DNA of 64,000 nucleotides. Origin: Maribacter arcticus (GTDB taxonomy: Bacteria; Bacteroidota; Bacteroidia; Flavobacteriales; Flavobacteriaceae). Below, piece after piece: positions 1 through 8,045 of this stretch (the first letter of the stretch is position 1; the number at the start of each line of letters is the position of its first letter). Where the stretch lies: NCBI RefSeq assembly GCF_900167935.1, contig NZ_FUYL01000002.1, positions 124,001 to 188,000 of the forward strand, given 5' to 3'. Made by a program: the position numbers and the translations under genes. Below the pieces are notes generated by a model that saw only the letters and a program-made list of their open reading frames with translations, was not told where the DNA came from and ran no database searches.

Positions 1-87
1 CTACAAAATCTTAGCTTTCACAACATTTTCAGACTCCCAGTATAGCTTATAAGTACCTTTATCTCGTTGATCCCAAATCAATTAGAA

Positions 88-411
88 ATGAAAAAAATCT
101 ACTTTTTGCTATTTATGGTTCTATCTTTTGGTATTTATGCCCAAGACACAATAGATATCAATAACCTACGTAAAGATGAAATTGCCGGATTTAAATTGTA
201 TCCGAACCCTGCACTTGCAGATGTCGTCTATGTCACTACTGAAAAGAACAACTTAAAAGAAGTTAGAATCTATGATGTATTTGGCGAATTGGTATTAACC
301 GATAAATTAACGGGCAAAGCAATGAACATCTCACGACTGTCACCTGGCGTTTATGTTGTTCAAGTAACTGAGAACGATAAATCGATTACTCGAAAATTGG
401 TTGTAAAATAA
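88..411 (+). CDS. Small secreted protein consisting mainly of a T9SS type A sorting domain
   Basis: 107 aa from ATG 88; an upstream TTG at 67 would add seven residues in front of an obvious signal peptide (MKKIYFLLF, cut near YAQ), so ATG is preferred. After about 20 further residues the rest is a Por secretion tail: KLYPNP, then VRIYDVFG, LSPGVYVVQV and a C-terminal TRKLVVK. In this family the tail directs export through the type IX system and is cleaved or anchors the cargo to the surface. There is almost no cargo between signal peptide and tail, which is unusual. Its own function is unknown. Confidence 0.85.
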   Translation: MKKIYFLLFMVLSFGIYAQDTIDINNLRKDEIAGFKLYPNPALADVVYVTTEKNNLKEVRIYDVFGELVLTDKLTGKAMNISRLSPGVYVVQVTENDKSITRKLVVK

Positions 412-459
412 TACGCATACTTAATTTGGTTACCAAACCTTTAAAATAATTTGGTTCAG

Positions 460-467
460 TACCTTTG
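460..467 (+). promoter_or_regulatory. Candidate -7 promoter element (TACCTTTG)
   Basis: The octamer TACCTTTG fits the Bacteroidetes -7 consensus TANNTTTG and lies 18 bp before ATG 486. No TTG at the usual 17-23 bp spacing was found, so this rests on the -7 half only. Confidence 0.35.
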
Positions 468-485
468 CTTCAACCGGAAAAATTC

Positions 486-1463
486 ATGGAGCAAAATGCT
501 ATTTTCGATATACGTACAGAAAATGAATTTCTTATTCAAGCACTGCGTATTTTTAAGTTTCAGTATGCAAATAACAGCGTTTACCGTACTTTTTGCGACC
601 ACTTACATGTTGACCCAAATACAGTCAAATCTTTAGAGCAAATACCATTTCTACCTATAGAATTTTTTAAATCGAAAAGTGTAGTAAGCTCCCCCAAGCT
701 TGAAGAAATTATTTTTACAAGCAGCGGAACAACTGGCAGTGAAACCAGCAAACATTTCGTTACAGACTTAGGCCTTTACAAAGAAAGTTACTTACAAGCT
801 TTCAAACAGTTTTACGGGAGTATTGAAGACTATTGTATACTAGCTCTTTTACCTTCCTATTTAGAACGAACAGGCTCTTCCCTTATTTATATGGTTGAAG
901 ATTTAATAGTAAAATCTAATCACCCTAAAAGCGGATTTTTCTTAAACGAATATGAACAGCTACACCAACTTCTACTTGAGCTTCAAAAAACAGATACTCA
1001 AATTTTAATTATCGGCGTTTCCTTTGCCTTATTAGAATTTACAGAGCAATATCAGCTATCTCTAAAGAACACCATAGTTATGGAGACTGGTGGGATGAAA
1101 GGTCGCCGTAAAGAGATTGTACGACAAGAATTACATCAATTACTAAGTGCTGGTTTCGGAGTAAACGAAATACACTCGGAATACGGAATGACGGAATTAC
1201 TATCTCAGGGATATTCTAAAGGAAACGGAATATTCGATTGCCCTACTTGGATGCAGATTTTGGTTCGCGACACCGAAGACCCACTAACCTATCAAAAAAC
1301 CGGAAAAACAGGCGGAGTTAATGTTATTGATTTAGCAAATATTAATTCTTGCTCTTTTATCGCTACTCAAGATTTAGGTAAGATTAATGAAGATGGTACT
1401 TTTGAAATTATTGGAAGATTTGACAATTCTGATATTAGAGGCTGTAACTTAATGGTGCTTTAG
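486..1463 (+). CDS. LuxE-family acyl-protein synthetase / acyltransferase-like protein
   Basis: 325 aa from ATG 486; the frame is open back to a TTG at 465, but ATG lies just after a -7 element. The sequence resembles the LuxE/PaaK adenylate-forming fold: a TSSGTTGSETS nucleotide-binding loop near residue 80, METGGMKGRR in the middle, HSEYGMTEL, then a terminal IGRFDNSDIRGCN block. LuxE proteins activate or transfer fatty acyl groups; here no luxC or luxD partner is nearby, so the acyl substrate is unknown. In Flavobacteria such standalone copies are usually called acyl transferase. The stop overlaps the convergent lipoprotein gene by four bases. Confidence 0.75.
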   Translation: MEQNAIFDIRTENEFLIQALRIFKFQYANNSVYRTFCDHLHVDPNTVKSLEQIPFLPIEFFKSKSVVSSPKLEEIIFTSSGTTGSETSKHFVTDLGLYKESYLQAFKQFYGSIEDYCILALLPSYLERTGSSLIYMVEDLIVKSNHPKSGFFLNEYEQLHQLLLELQKTDTQILIIGVSFALLEFTEQYQLSLKNTIVMETGGMKGRRKEIVRQELHQLLSAGFGVNEIHSEYGMTELLSQGYSKGNGIFDCPTWMQILVRDTEDPLTYQKTGKTGGVNVIDLANINSCSFIATQDLGKINEDGTFEIIGRFDNSDIRGCNLMVL

Positions 1464-1900
1464 TTTTTACTCAGCACATAATCTAAACCAGGTCCGTCAC
1501 AGGCTTGCCATGTACTAGAGATTTTAGTGGCCGATTTGTAAACCAACAATTCATTCAACCCATCTCCGCAATTACCAACCAATTCCTCACCAGATTCAAA
1601 AGTTAAGAGCAAATAATGTTCTGTATCATTTTCAAATTCCACTACCTCAAATGTGCCATTAGCAACTGTAACAACCTCATCTCTTGTTCTAGATTTCTCA
1701 AATGTACCAGCTGGATTCAACACATAATATTCTTGCCAAGCCATGTCATCACCAGTAGTTTTAGAACCTTTATAATTTCCGGTCATTTGAATTAATTCCC
1801 ATTTTTGTTCAGAAAAAACAAATTGAGTAGATTCTAAACCGAAGTCATCTTCATTAGAACATGAGAACAACACTAGTGCAAAAGCGGCAAGTTTTCTCAT
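1460..1900 (-). CDS. Putative lipoprotein, lipocalin-like
   Basis: 146 aa. The N-terminus MRKLAAFALVLFSCSNED is a lipoprotein signal with a lipobox cysteine at residue 14 followed by an acidic stretch, as is common for surface-exposed lipoproteins in this group. The remainder (WELIQMTGNYKGS, TFEKSRTRDE, YLLLTF, a pair of cysteines near the end) has the alternating strand pattern of small beta-barrel lipocalin-like proteins. No enzymatic motif is visible. It is one of three unrelated small lipoprotein genes in a row on this strand and the function is unknown. Confidence 0.7.
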   Translation of the reverse strand: MRKLAAFALVLFSCSNEDDFGLESTQFVFSEQKWELIQMTGNYKGSKTTGDDMAWQEYYVLNPAGTFEKSRTRDEVVTVANGTFEVVEFENDTEHYLLLTFESGEELVGNCGDGLNELLVYKSATKISSTWQACDGPGLDYVLSKN

Positions 1901-1970
1901 AAAATACTAATTAAAATCTATTAAGAAGATACCATAAGACCAAAGCGTTGCGTTTAATCGGCAACGAAAT

Positions 1971-2504
1971 TTAAAGTCCTAATATCTTGGCATCCACAAA
2001 GAATGTTGAATTAACTTCTAATTCATGATCAGCGCTCATCAATTCATCTGTAACCGTATTTAAGCGTAGGCTAAATTCATCTTTCTTAATGTATTCCTTC
2101 AAATCTGTGTCTGACGTATTTAGGGTAATTCTATTTCCTGCATCTTCTGGAACTTCACTTAATGATGCTATTTGAATTTCCTCTAATCCGTCTGCAGAAA
2201 TATATACTTCTATAGAATTTAAGAAGCTAAAATCAGCAGTATCAGGAGATATAATAACCAATTCTAATTCAGTTAAGGTTATTTCTTCAATAAGGTCTTT
2301 GCGCGTATCGTTTACCGCAAACTTAGATTCAGAATTGGTCTCCATTTCTGGAGTAAAAATATCAAAAGGCAAATTTATACCCGTAGAGGAAGGAATAGTC
2401 GCTCGTTGGCTATATTCCATATCAAACTTGGTTAACTCATCTAGTTTATCACAGCTAACGAATAACGTAAATAGACAAAAAATTGAAAAATATCTCTTAA
2501 ACAT
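1971..2504 (-). CDS. Putative lipoprotein of unknown function
   Basis: 177 aa from the ATG at 2504; the open frame extends eight codons upstream, but MFKRYFSIFCLFTLFVSCDK is the natural signal with lipobox cysteine at residue 18. The mature part is acidic and predicted beta-rich (LTELELVIISPD, IEVYISADGLEEIQIA, LRLNTVTDEL). No catalytic motif or recognised domain. It probably sits at the inner or outer face of the outer membrane. It is separated by about 85 bp from the next lipoprotein gene upstream, so co-transcription is possible but unproven. Confidence 0.7.
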   Translation of the reverse strand: MFKRYFSIFCLFTLFVSCDKLDELTKFDMEYSQRATIPSSTGINLPFDIFTPEMETNSESKFAVNDTRKDLIEEITLTELELVIISPDTADFSFLNSIEVYISADGLEEIQIASLSEVPEDAGNRITLNTSDTDLKEYIKKDEFSLRLNTVTDELMSADHELEVNSTFFVDAKILGL

Positions 2505-2588
2505 AGTGTAGGGGGTTTGACCATGCAAACGTATTATTCGCTTAAATATTTCGCAATAAATCTCATGAAATGATTAGTTCATTCATCT

Positions 2589-2975
2589 TCATCTTTTAAA
2601 AAGAAAAGTTACCTCATCATCTGCAATTTCAGTACTGTCCTGAAATGTCAATGTTAGCAGTGAACCTTCTACCTCAAAACGATATACTGAGTTATCTGAA
2701 AAGCCCAATCGGTCTGCTTGACCACCATAAAAATGTTCGCCACTTTCCCTAAAAAAAGTATATCCTCCATCATGGGTGACTGTCACCAAATCTCTATCTG
2801 TGTCAAATACAACTTTGGTTAGCGAGAAATCTGTGTCTGGTTCAAAACCACAATAACAGACTACTTGTGAAAGCACCCATTCACCTTCTAAGGCAGCATC
2901 TGCAATAGCCGGTTCATCATCTGGATCACACGCCAAAAACAATATTGACAAAACAACCAAAAATCTAAGCTTCAT
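2589..2975 (-). CDS. Small lipoprotein, lipocalin-like
   Basis: 128 aa from the ATG at 2975, chosen because MKLRFLVVLSILFLACDPDDE gives a compact lipoprotein signal; the frame has an earlier start at 2990 that would place charged residues before it. Mature sequence: EGEWVLSQVVCYCGFEP, then TVTHDGGYTFFRESG, YRFEVEGSLLTLTFQD and a final VTFLFKR. This is the strand pattern of META/lipocalin-type small lipoproteins. It lies downstream of nothing obvious and about 50 bp beyond the end of tyrS on the same strand, so it may be read through from tyrS. Confidence 0.7.
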   Translation of the reverse strand: MKLRFLVVLSILFLACDPDDEPAIADAALEGEWVLSQVVCYCGFEPDTDFSLTKVVFDTDRDLVTVTHDGGYTFFRESGEHFYGGQADRLGFSDNSVYRFEVEGSLLTLTFQDSTEIADDEVTFLFKR

Positions 2976-3024
2976 ATCTAAACCTTTCAATTAAGATGAC
3001 TTAATATGGTAATGGTTGCTTAAT

Positions 3025-4320
3025 CTAGTTAAATACTAATACAAAATAGTTTTTCTTACCTCTTTGTATTAATACAAATTTGTCGTTAATCAAATCTTCT
3101 GAAGTAATTAAAAAATCTTCCTTTACCTTCTCTTTATTTACCGAAATGGAATTTTGCTTTAACTCTCTTCTAGCTTCACCATTAGAGCCTAAAAAATTGG
3201 TTTTGGCAGCTAGAGCCCCAATCATATCTAAACCATCGGTTAATTCAGATTTTGAAAGTTCTGCCTGAGGTACACCTTCGAAAATTTCTAGAAATGTCTT
3301 CTCATTTAACCCTTTTAAGTCTGATGCTGTAGACTTACCAAATAAAATTTCACTTGCGCGTACAGCATTTTCCAAATCATCTTGAGAATGTACCATAACA
3401 GTAATCTCATCGGCCAATCTTTTTTGCAATAACCTTAAATGGGGTGCCTCGGTATGTTGCTTTATTAAATCTTCAATTTCTTGCTGACCTAGAAATGTGA
3501 ATATTTTAATATACTTTTCTGCATCATCATCTGATGTATTCAACCAATATTGGTAAAATTTATATGGCGATGTTCTTTCAGCATCTAACCATACATTACC
3601 CCCTTCGGTCTTACCGAATTTAGTGCCATCGGCTTTTGTTATTAACGGACAAGTAAGTGCATAACCTTTACCGCCTGCTATTCTTCTAATCAATTCAGTA
3701 CCTGTAGTAATATTACCCCATTGGTCGCTACCACCCATTTGAAGGCTGCAGTTATGTTCGCGGTACAAATGAAGAAAATCATACCCTTGTACTAACTGAT
3801 AGGTAAACTCTGTAAATGACATGCCCTCTTTAGCCTCAGAAGAAAGTCTTTTCTTTACTGAGTCTTTCGACATCATGTAATTCACGGTTATGTGTTTCCC
3901 TACATCTCTAATAAATTCTAAAAAAGAGAAGTTCTTCATCCAGTCATAATTATTGACTAGGACCGCAGCATTTTCACCATCTCCTGTAAAATCTAAAAAA
4001 CGTGACAACTGCTCCTTTAATGCATTTTGATTATGTAATAGTGTCTTTTCATCAAGTAGATTACGTTCTGTAGATTTACCCGATGGATCACCAATCATAC
4101 CTGTAGCACCTCCAATTAGCGCATATGGCTTATGACCAGCCAATTGAAAGTGGCGTAACATCATTACACCAACCAAATGACCTATATGTAAAGAATCTGC
4201 CGTTGGGTCAATACCCACATAAGCAGATTGCATTTCTTCCATTAAATGTTCCTCTGTTCCTGGCATTGCATCATGTAACATTCCGCGCCATTGTAACTCC
4301 TTGACAAAATTTGATGTCAT
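3025..4320 (-). CDS. tyrS: Tyrosine--tRNA ligase
   Basis: 431 aa, normal length for bacterial TyrRS. Charges tRNA-Tyr with tyrosine in the cytoplasm. Class I signatures are present: HIGH as HIGHLVG at residues 45-51 and the KMSKS equivalent KFGKT at 234-238. The tyrosine pocket block [10 protein letters not shown] lies at 194-203. A C-terminal S4-like RNA-binding domain covers about residues 365-431 ([24 protein letters not shown]). A -7 promoter element lies 26-33 bp upstream. Divergent from the SDR gene at 4425. Confidence 0.97.
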   Translation of the reverse strand: MTSNFVKELQWRGMLHDAMPGTEEHLMEEMQSAYVGIDPTADSLHIGHLVGVMMLRHFQLAGHKPYALIGGATGMIGDPSGKSTERNLLDEKTLLHNQNALKEQLSRFLDFTGDGENAAVLVNNYDWMKNFSFLEFIRDVGKHITVNYMMSKDSVKKRLSSEAKEGMSFTEFTYQLVQGYDFLHLYREHNCSLQMGGSDQWGNITTGTELIRRIAGGKGYALTCPLITKADGTKFGKTEGGNVWLDAERTSPYKFYQYWLNTSDDDAEKYIKIFTFLGQQEIEDLIKQHTEAPHLRLLQKRLADEITVMVHSQDDLENAVRASEILFGKSTASDLKGLNEKTFLEIFEGVPQAELSKSELTDGLDMIGALAAKTNFLGSNGEARRELKQNSISVNKEKVKEDFLITSEDLINDKFVLIQRGKKNYFVLVFN

Positions 4321-4345
4321 CCTTTCCTGAATTTTAATTGAAATG

Positions 4346-4353
4346 CAAATATA
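4346..4353 (-). promoter_or_regulatory. Candidate -7 element of tyrS
   Basis: Reads TATATTTG on the minus strand, a perfect TANNTTTG match, 26 bp before the tyrS start codon. I found no TTG at the expected spacing upstream. Confidence 0.35.
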
Positions 4354-4412
4354 AATGGAATTCTTGCCAGTACACAGTAGATTAAAGCAGGAATTTATCC
4401 GCCTGTATTTCC

Positions 4413-4420
4413 TAAATTTG
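4413..4420 (+). promoter_or_regulatory. Candidate -7 element giving a leaderless transcript
   Basis: TAAATTTG ends only four bases before ATG 4425. Because this element is centred about seven bases before transcription start, initiation would fall on or next to the start codon. Confidence 0.35.
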
Positions 4421-4424
4421 AAGT

Positions 4425-5432
4425 ATGGTATTAGTTACGGGAGGCACAGGATTGTTGGGGTCGCATTTGTTATTCAAATTAGTCAATGACAATATTGAGG
4501 TTCGTGCGCTTTATAGAACTTCTGAAAAACTAGATCAGGTCAAAAAAATATTTGGCTATTACTCCCCAAATGCAAATATCCTCTTCGAAAAAATTGATTG
4601 GATTAAGGCAGATATTTTAGACATCCCATCTTTAGAACTCGCTTTTATAGAAGTAACCCATGTATACCATTGCGCAGCTTACATATCATTTAATCCATCA
4701 GATTTTAAATTATTAGAGCGCATCAATAGAGAAGGTACCGCTAACGTGGTAAATATGTGTATCGCATTAGGCGTAAAGAAATTATGCCATGTAAGTACTA
4801 TAGGTGCCATAGGTAGGCCTATTTCGAATAAAAAAGCTACTGAAGAAACCGAGTGGGGTAGACAACATGCCAACCCATATGCTATAACAAAACACCTCGC
4901 AGAAATGGAAGTTTGGCGTGGGGCTCAAGAGCAGCTGCAAACAGTAATCGTTAATCCCGGAGTGATTTTAGGACCGGGCTTTTGGGAAAGTGGTAGCGGT
5001 ACATTTTTTAAAACCGCATCTAAAGGTTATCCTTTTTATCCTCCAGGGGGTTCAGGTTTCATCACTGTCGCTGATGTAACCCGTTCAATGATTAATCTTA
5101 TGAATTCGAAAATTACCGGAGAGCGTTTTATTCTGGTTGCCAAAAATCTATCTTATAAAGAAATATTAGGCAGCATAACCTTTACGATGGGTAAGAAAGT
5201 ACCCAGCAAAGAACTAAAAATGTGGCAACTTCAAATAGGAAAATTTGCCGACCAAATAAGAAACTTAGTTACCAGAAAACCTAGAACAATAACAAATAGT
5301 ACCATTTACGGACTGCAGCATCCTACCAAATTCGACAATTCGAAAGCAATAGACGCTCTAAAATTTGATTTTGAGCCGTTAGATGAAGTAATAAAATTTT
5401 CTGCTCAACTATTTCTTGAGGAACACTCTTAA
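4425..5432 (+). CDS. NAD-dependent epimerase/dehydratase (extended SDR)
   Basis: 335 aa. Rossmann motif GGTGLLGSH at residues 6-14 binds NAD(P); the adenine-pocket acidic residue follows in KADILD, and the catalytic YxxxK is YAITK (about residues 155-159) with an upstream HVSTIGAIG serine/threonine. This is the extended SDR family that includes dihydroflavonol reductase and 3-beta-HSD-like enzymes acting on sugars, steroids or other alcohols; the substrate cannot be told. In Flavobacteria this gene often neighbours DUF4296 and dihydroorotase, as it does here. Its stop overlaps DUF4296 by four bases, convergently. Confidence 0.85.
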   Translation: MVLVTGGTGLLGSHLLFKLVNDNIEVRALYRTSEKLDQVKKIFGYYSPNANILFEKIDWIKADILDIPSLELAFIEVTHVYHCAAYISFNPSDFKLLERINREGTANVVNMCIALGVKKLCHVSTIGAIGRPISNKKATEETEWGRQHANPYAITKHLAEMEVWRGAQEQLQTVIVNPGVILGPGFWESGSGTFFKTASKGYPFYPPGGSGFITVADVTRSMINLMNSKITGERFILVAKNLSYKEILGSITFTMGKKVPSKELKMWQLQIGKFADQIRNLVTRKPRTITNSTIYGLQHPTKFDNSKAIDALKFDFEPLDEVIKFSAQLFLEEHS

Positions 5433-5851
5433 AGGGTATCAGAAACCTTGTCTGTTATTTTCAAATCTTTGCTTGCCGTTTTTTTTACAAGGTTAAGACT
5501 ATCTTTTTCCTTTTTACTTGCCTCTAATTGTATTCGCTGATTTTCCAACTTGGTTTCAACATCTTTATACATCGTTTCATATAACAAAGGTTTTGATGCG
5601 TAATAGCGGTCGCTATCTACAAACTGTGCACTGTCAATATCAAATTTTTCGAATAAATAGGTGGTTGGCTCTATGCCATTATCTTTTAAATTACCTATGT
5701 TGGTTCCTTTAGCAGCATTAACAATAGCCAATTCCTTAAAAATCAATACCATCTTGTCTTGAGGTATTAAATTTTCTGGCTTTTGTATCAACTCTTCTGC
5801 ACATGAAAAAAGCAAAAACATACATAATATGACACTTAAACTATACCTCAT
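5429..5851 (-). CDS. DUF4296 lipoprotein
   Basis: 140 aa. Lipoprotein signal MRYSLSVILCMFLLFSCAEE with lipobox cysteine at residue 17. The conserved DUF4296 core follows: a helix around NLIPQDKMVLIFKELAIV, then YLFEKFDIDSAQFVDSDRYYAS, then a charged coiled-coil-like helix VETKLENQRIQLEASKKEKDSL. No enzymatic residues are apparent. The start ATGA overlaps the stop of the upstream amidohydrolase gene, so the two are translationally coupled. This pairing is common in Bacteroidetes, but no function is established. Confidence 0.85.
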   Translation of the reverse strand: MRYSLSVILCMFLLFSCAEELIQKPENLIPQDKMVLIFKELAIVNAAKGTNIGNLKDNGIEPTTYLFEKFDIDSAQFVDSDRYYASKPLLYETMYKDVETKLENQRIQLEASKKEKDSLNLVKKTASKDLKITDKVSDTL

Positions 5852-7185
5852 GGTCTATTAAAAGTTAGTCTTTTTGCATTTCTAGTTTCTGAGAATTCAC
5901 CATTGGTATACCCTAAATGCCCATTTATTATGGTATGTACCACCTTTGAAGAAAAGGTAACATCTTCAAATGGCGACCATTTACATTTGTAAGCAATATT
6001 CTCTTTCGTAACCGTCCACGAGTTATTCAAATCGGCCACTACTAAATCGGCGTAATACCCTTCACGAATAAATCCTCTTTTATCTATCTGAAATAATATC
6101 GCCGGATTATGACACATTTTCTGCACCATTTTCTCCAACCTTATTCTACCTTCTTTCACCTTTTCTAACATTGCAGGAAGCGCATGCTGCACCAATGGTC
6201 CCCCAGATGGGGCTTTCGTGTACACACTGTCTTTTTCCTCTAATAAATGAGGAGCATGATCCGTTGCAATGACATCTATTCTATCATCTAATAAGGCATC
6301 CCACAAAAGTTCACGATCCTTTGATGTTTTTACCGCAGGGTTCCATTTAATCAATGTTCCTTTTTCGGCATAATCTGTATCAGAAAACCACAAATGGTGA
6401 ATACACACTTCAGCCGTTATTTTCTTTTGCTCTAACGGAATGTCATTTCGAAACAAATTAGTTTCTTTACCAGTCGACAAATGAAATACATGTAATCTAG
6501 CACCAGTTTTCTCTGCTAAGGCAATTGCTCTTGAAGATGATAAATAACATGCTTCTTCACTTCTTATAATTGGGTGATACTTTATTGGAATATCATCTCC
6601 GTATTTTTCTTTGTATTTGTCCAGATTTGCACGAATTGTAGTTTCATCTTCGCAATGGGCAGATATAACCATTTCCGTATTTCTGAATATACTCTCAATT
6701 ACCTTTTCATCATCAACCAACATATTACCGGTAGATGAACCTAAAAACAATTTAATGCCTGAACATGCATTCTTATCCAGCCTTTTTAATTCTTCAAGAT
6801 TATCATTGGTACCACCAAATAGAAATGAATAATTTGCAAAAGCTGAATTTGCAGCCATGGCAAATTTTTCTTCAAGCTTTTCTATGGTAGTTGTTTGTGG
6901 TGTTGTATTTGGCTGCTCCATAAAAGTAGTTATACCACCTGCAAGTGCAGCTCTACTTTCTGTTGCAATAGTACCCTTATGTGTTAGGCCTGGTTCTCTA
7001 AAATGAACTTGGTCATCGATAATACCAGGTAAAATATGCATGCCTTTTACATCTATAACCTTTGCTTCGGCATCAGTAATATCTTTCGCTATTTTTACGA
7101 TTAAATCATTTTCTATTAGAATATCATTCTCTTGAATAACCCCTTCATTTACAATAACACCGTTCTTTAGTAGAATCTTACCCAT
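5848..7185 (-). CDS. Dihydroorotase-type amidohydrolase
   Basis: 445 aa. Cyclic amidohydrolase of the class I dihydroorotase group, which closes carbamoyl-aspartate to dihydroorotate in pyrimidine synthesis. Visible: GIIDDQVHFREPGLTHKG at residues 54-71, GGITTFMEQPNT, GIKLFLGSSTG with the lysine that is carboxylated in the family, ISAHCEDE, LHVFHLSTGKE, and VIATDHAPH. One oddity: the usual D-x-H-x-H metal motif reads D-D-Q-V-H, so the first metal histidine is glutamine (residue 59). Overlaps DUF4296 by four bases, and lies two bases after the sugar-transferase gene, so the three are likely one operon. Confidence 0.85.
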   Translation of the reverse strand: MGKILLKNGVIVNEGVIQENDILIENDLIVKIAKDITDAEAKVIDVKGMHILPGIIDDQVHFREPGLTHKGTIATESRAALAGGITTFMEQPNTTPQTTTIEKLEEKFAMAANSAFANYSFLFGGTNDNLEELKRLDKNACSGIKLFLGSSTGNMLVDDEKVIESIFRNTEMVISAHCEDETTIRANLDKYKEKYGDDIPIKYHPIIRSEEACYLSSSRAIALAEKTGARLHVFHLSTGKETNLFRNDIPLEQKKITAEVCIHHLWFSDTDYAEKGTLIKWNPAVKTSKDRELLWDALLDDRIDVIATDHAPHLLEEKDSVYTKAPSGGPLVQHALPAMLEKVKEGRIRLEKMVQKMCHNPAILFQIDKRGFIREGYYADLVVADLNNSWTVTKENIAYKCKWSPFEDVTFSSKVVHTIINGHLGYTNGEFSETRNAKRLTFNRP

Positions 7186-7187
7186 AA

Positions 7188-7916
7188 TTAAAATTTATTC
7201 CTTAAAAATAGACTTCTCATTTTCATTACAAAAACACCCCAAATTGCTTCGCTTATAATTGAAGAGCTCATTTTTGATTTACCTAAAACTCGATCTCTAA
7301 AAATAATAGAGACTTCTTCTATTTTAAACTTTTTTAAATGGGCCCTAAACTTCATTTCAATTTGAAAAGCATAGCCTACAAAACGAACTGAATCTAAATC
7401 TATGGCCTCTAAAACTTGTCTCCGATAACAAACAAACCCAGCTGTTGGATCATGCACCCGCATGCCTGTAATTAGCTTCACATAAATAGAGGCGCCATAA
7501 GACAGTAGAACTCTATACAAAGGCCAATTTACAACGTTAACGCCTTTTTTGTATCTGGAACCTACGGCAACATCTGCTCCATCAATACAGGCTTTTTGCA
7601 GTCGTATCAAATCTGAAGGGGTATGCGAAAAATCAGCATCCATTTCAAAAATATAGTCATATCCTTTTGCTATCGTCCATTTAAAACCATGTATGTACGC
7701 TGTGCCAAGTCCTGATTTTTCAGTTCTTGTTTCTAAAAAAAGTGTTCCTTCAAATTCTTCTTGAAGTTTTTTTACACAATCGCCTGTTTTATCGGGAGAA
7801 TTATCATCTACAATAAGAACATGAAATTCTTTCTGCAAATCAAACACTGCCCTAATAATGGCCTCAATATTCTCAATTTCGTTATAGGTAGGTATAATTA
7901 CAATACTACTGGCCAT
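7188..7916 (-). CDS. Polyprenol-phosphate mannosyltransferase-like glycosyltransferase (GT2)
   Basis: 242 aa. Family 2 glycosyltransferase of the DPM1 type, which moves a sugar from a nucleotide donor to polyprenyl phosphate at the cytoplasmic face of the membrane. Motifs: IVIIPTYNEIENIE at the N-terminus, VDDNSPDKTG, and EMDADFSHTP with the metal-binding D-x-D near residue 94, then VGSRYKKG, DPTAGFVCYRR and FRDRVLGKSKMSSSI. There are no strong transmembrane segments, so it is the short soluble or peripheral form. Divergent from the GT39/ArnT-like gene at 8046, which could use its lipid-linked product; that link is inference. Confidence 0.9.
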   Translation of the reverse strand: MASSIVIIPTYNEIENIEAIIRAVFDLQKEFHVLIVDDNSPDKTGDCVKKLQEEFEGTLFLETRTEKSGLGTAYIHGFKWTIAKGYDYIFEMDADFSHTPSDLIRLQKACIDGADVAVGSRYKKGVNVVNWPLYRVLLSYGASIYVKLITGMRVHDPTAGFVCYRRQVLEAIDLDSVRFVGYAFQIEMKFRAHLKKFKIEEVSIIFRDRVLGKSKMSSSIISEAIWGVFVMKMRSLFLRNKF

Positions 7917-8015
7917 ATATCTTAAAAAAGTATTTCGACAAAAGTAAGGTTTTAATGGTCGTCTTAAAACGTGTAATAATACCTTTATGAAATTTTTAAA
8001 CTATGTAACTAACCT

Positions 8016-8023
8016 TAAATTTG
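8016..8023 (+). promoter_or_regulatory. Candidate -7 element (TAAATTTG)
   Basis: Perfect TANNTTTG match 22 bp before ATG 8046; no clear -33 TTG at normal spacing. Confidence 0.3.
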
Positions 8024-8045
8024 TAATTTCGCCATCAAGTATCCT

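Noticed and set aside
1-84. A minus-strand open stretch ending in TAG at position 1, reading LIWDQRDKGTYKLYWESEN and a few more residues
   Set aside because: It looks protein-like but is only about 26 codons with a TAA just upstream and overlaps the start of the T9SS gene; no longer gene can be built from the window.
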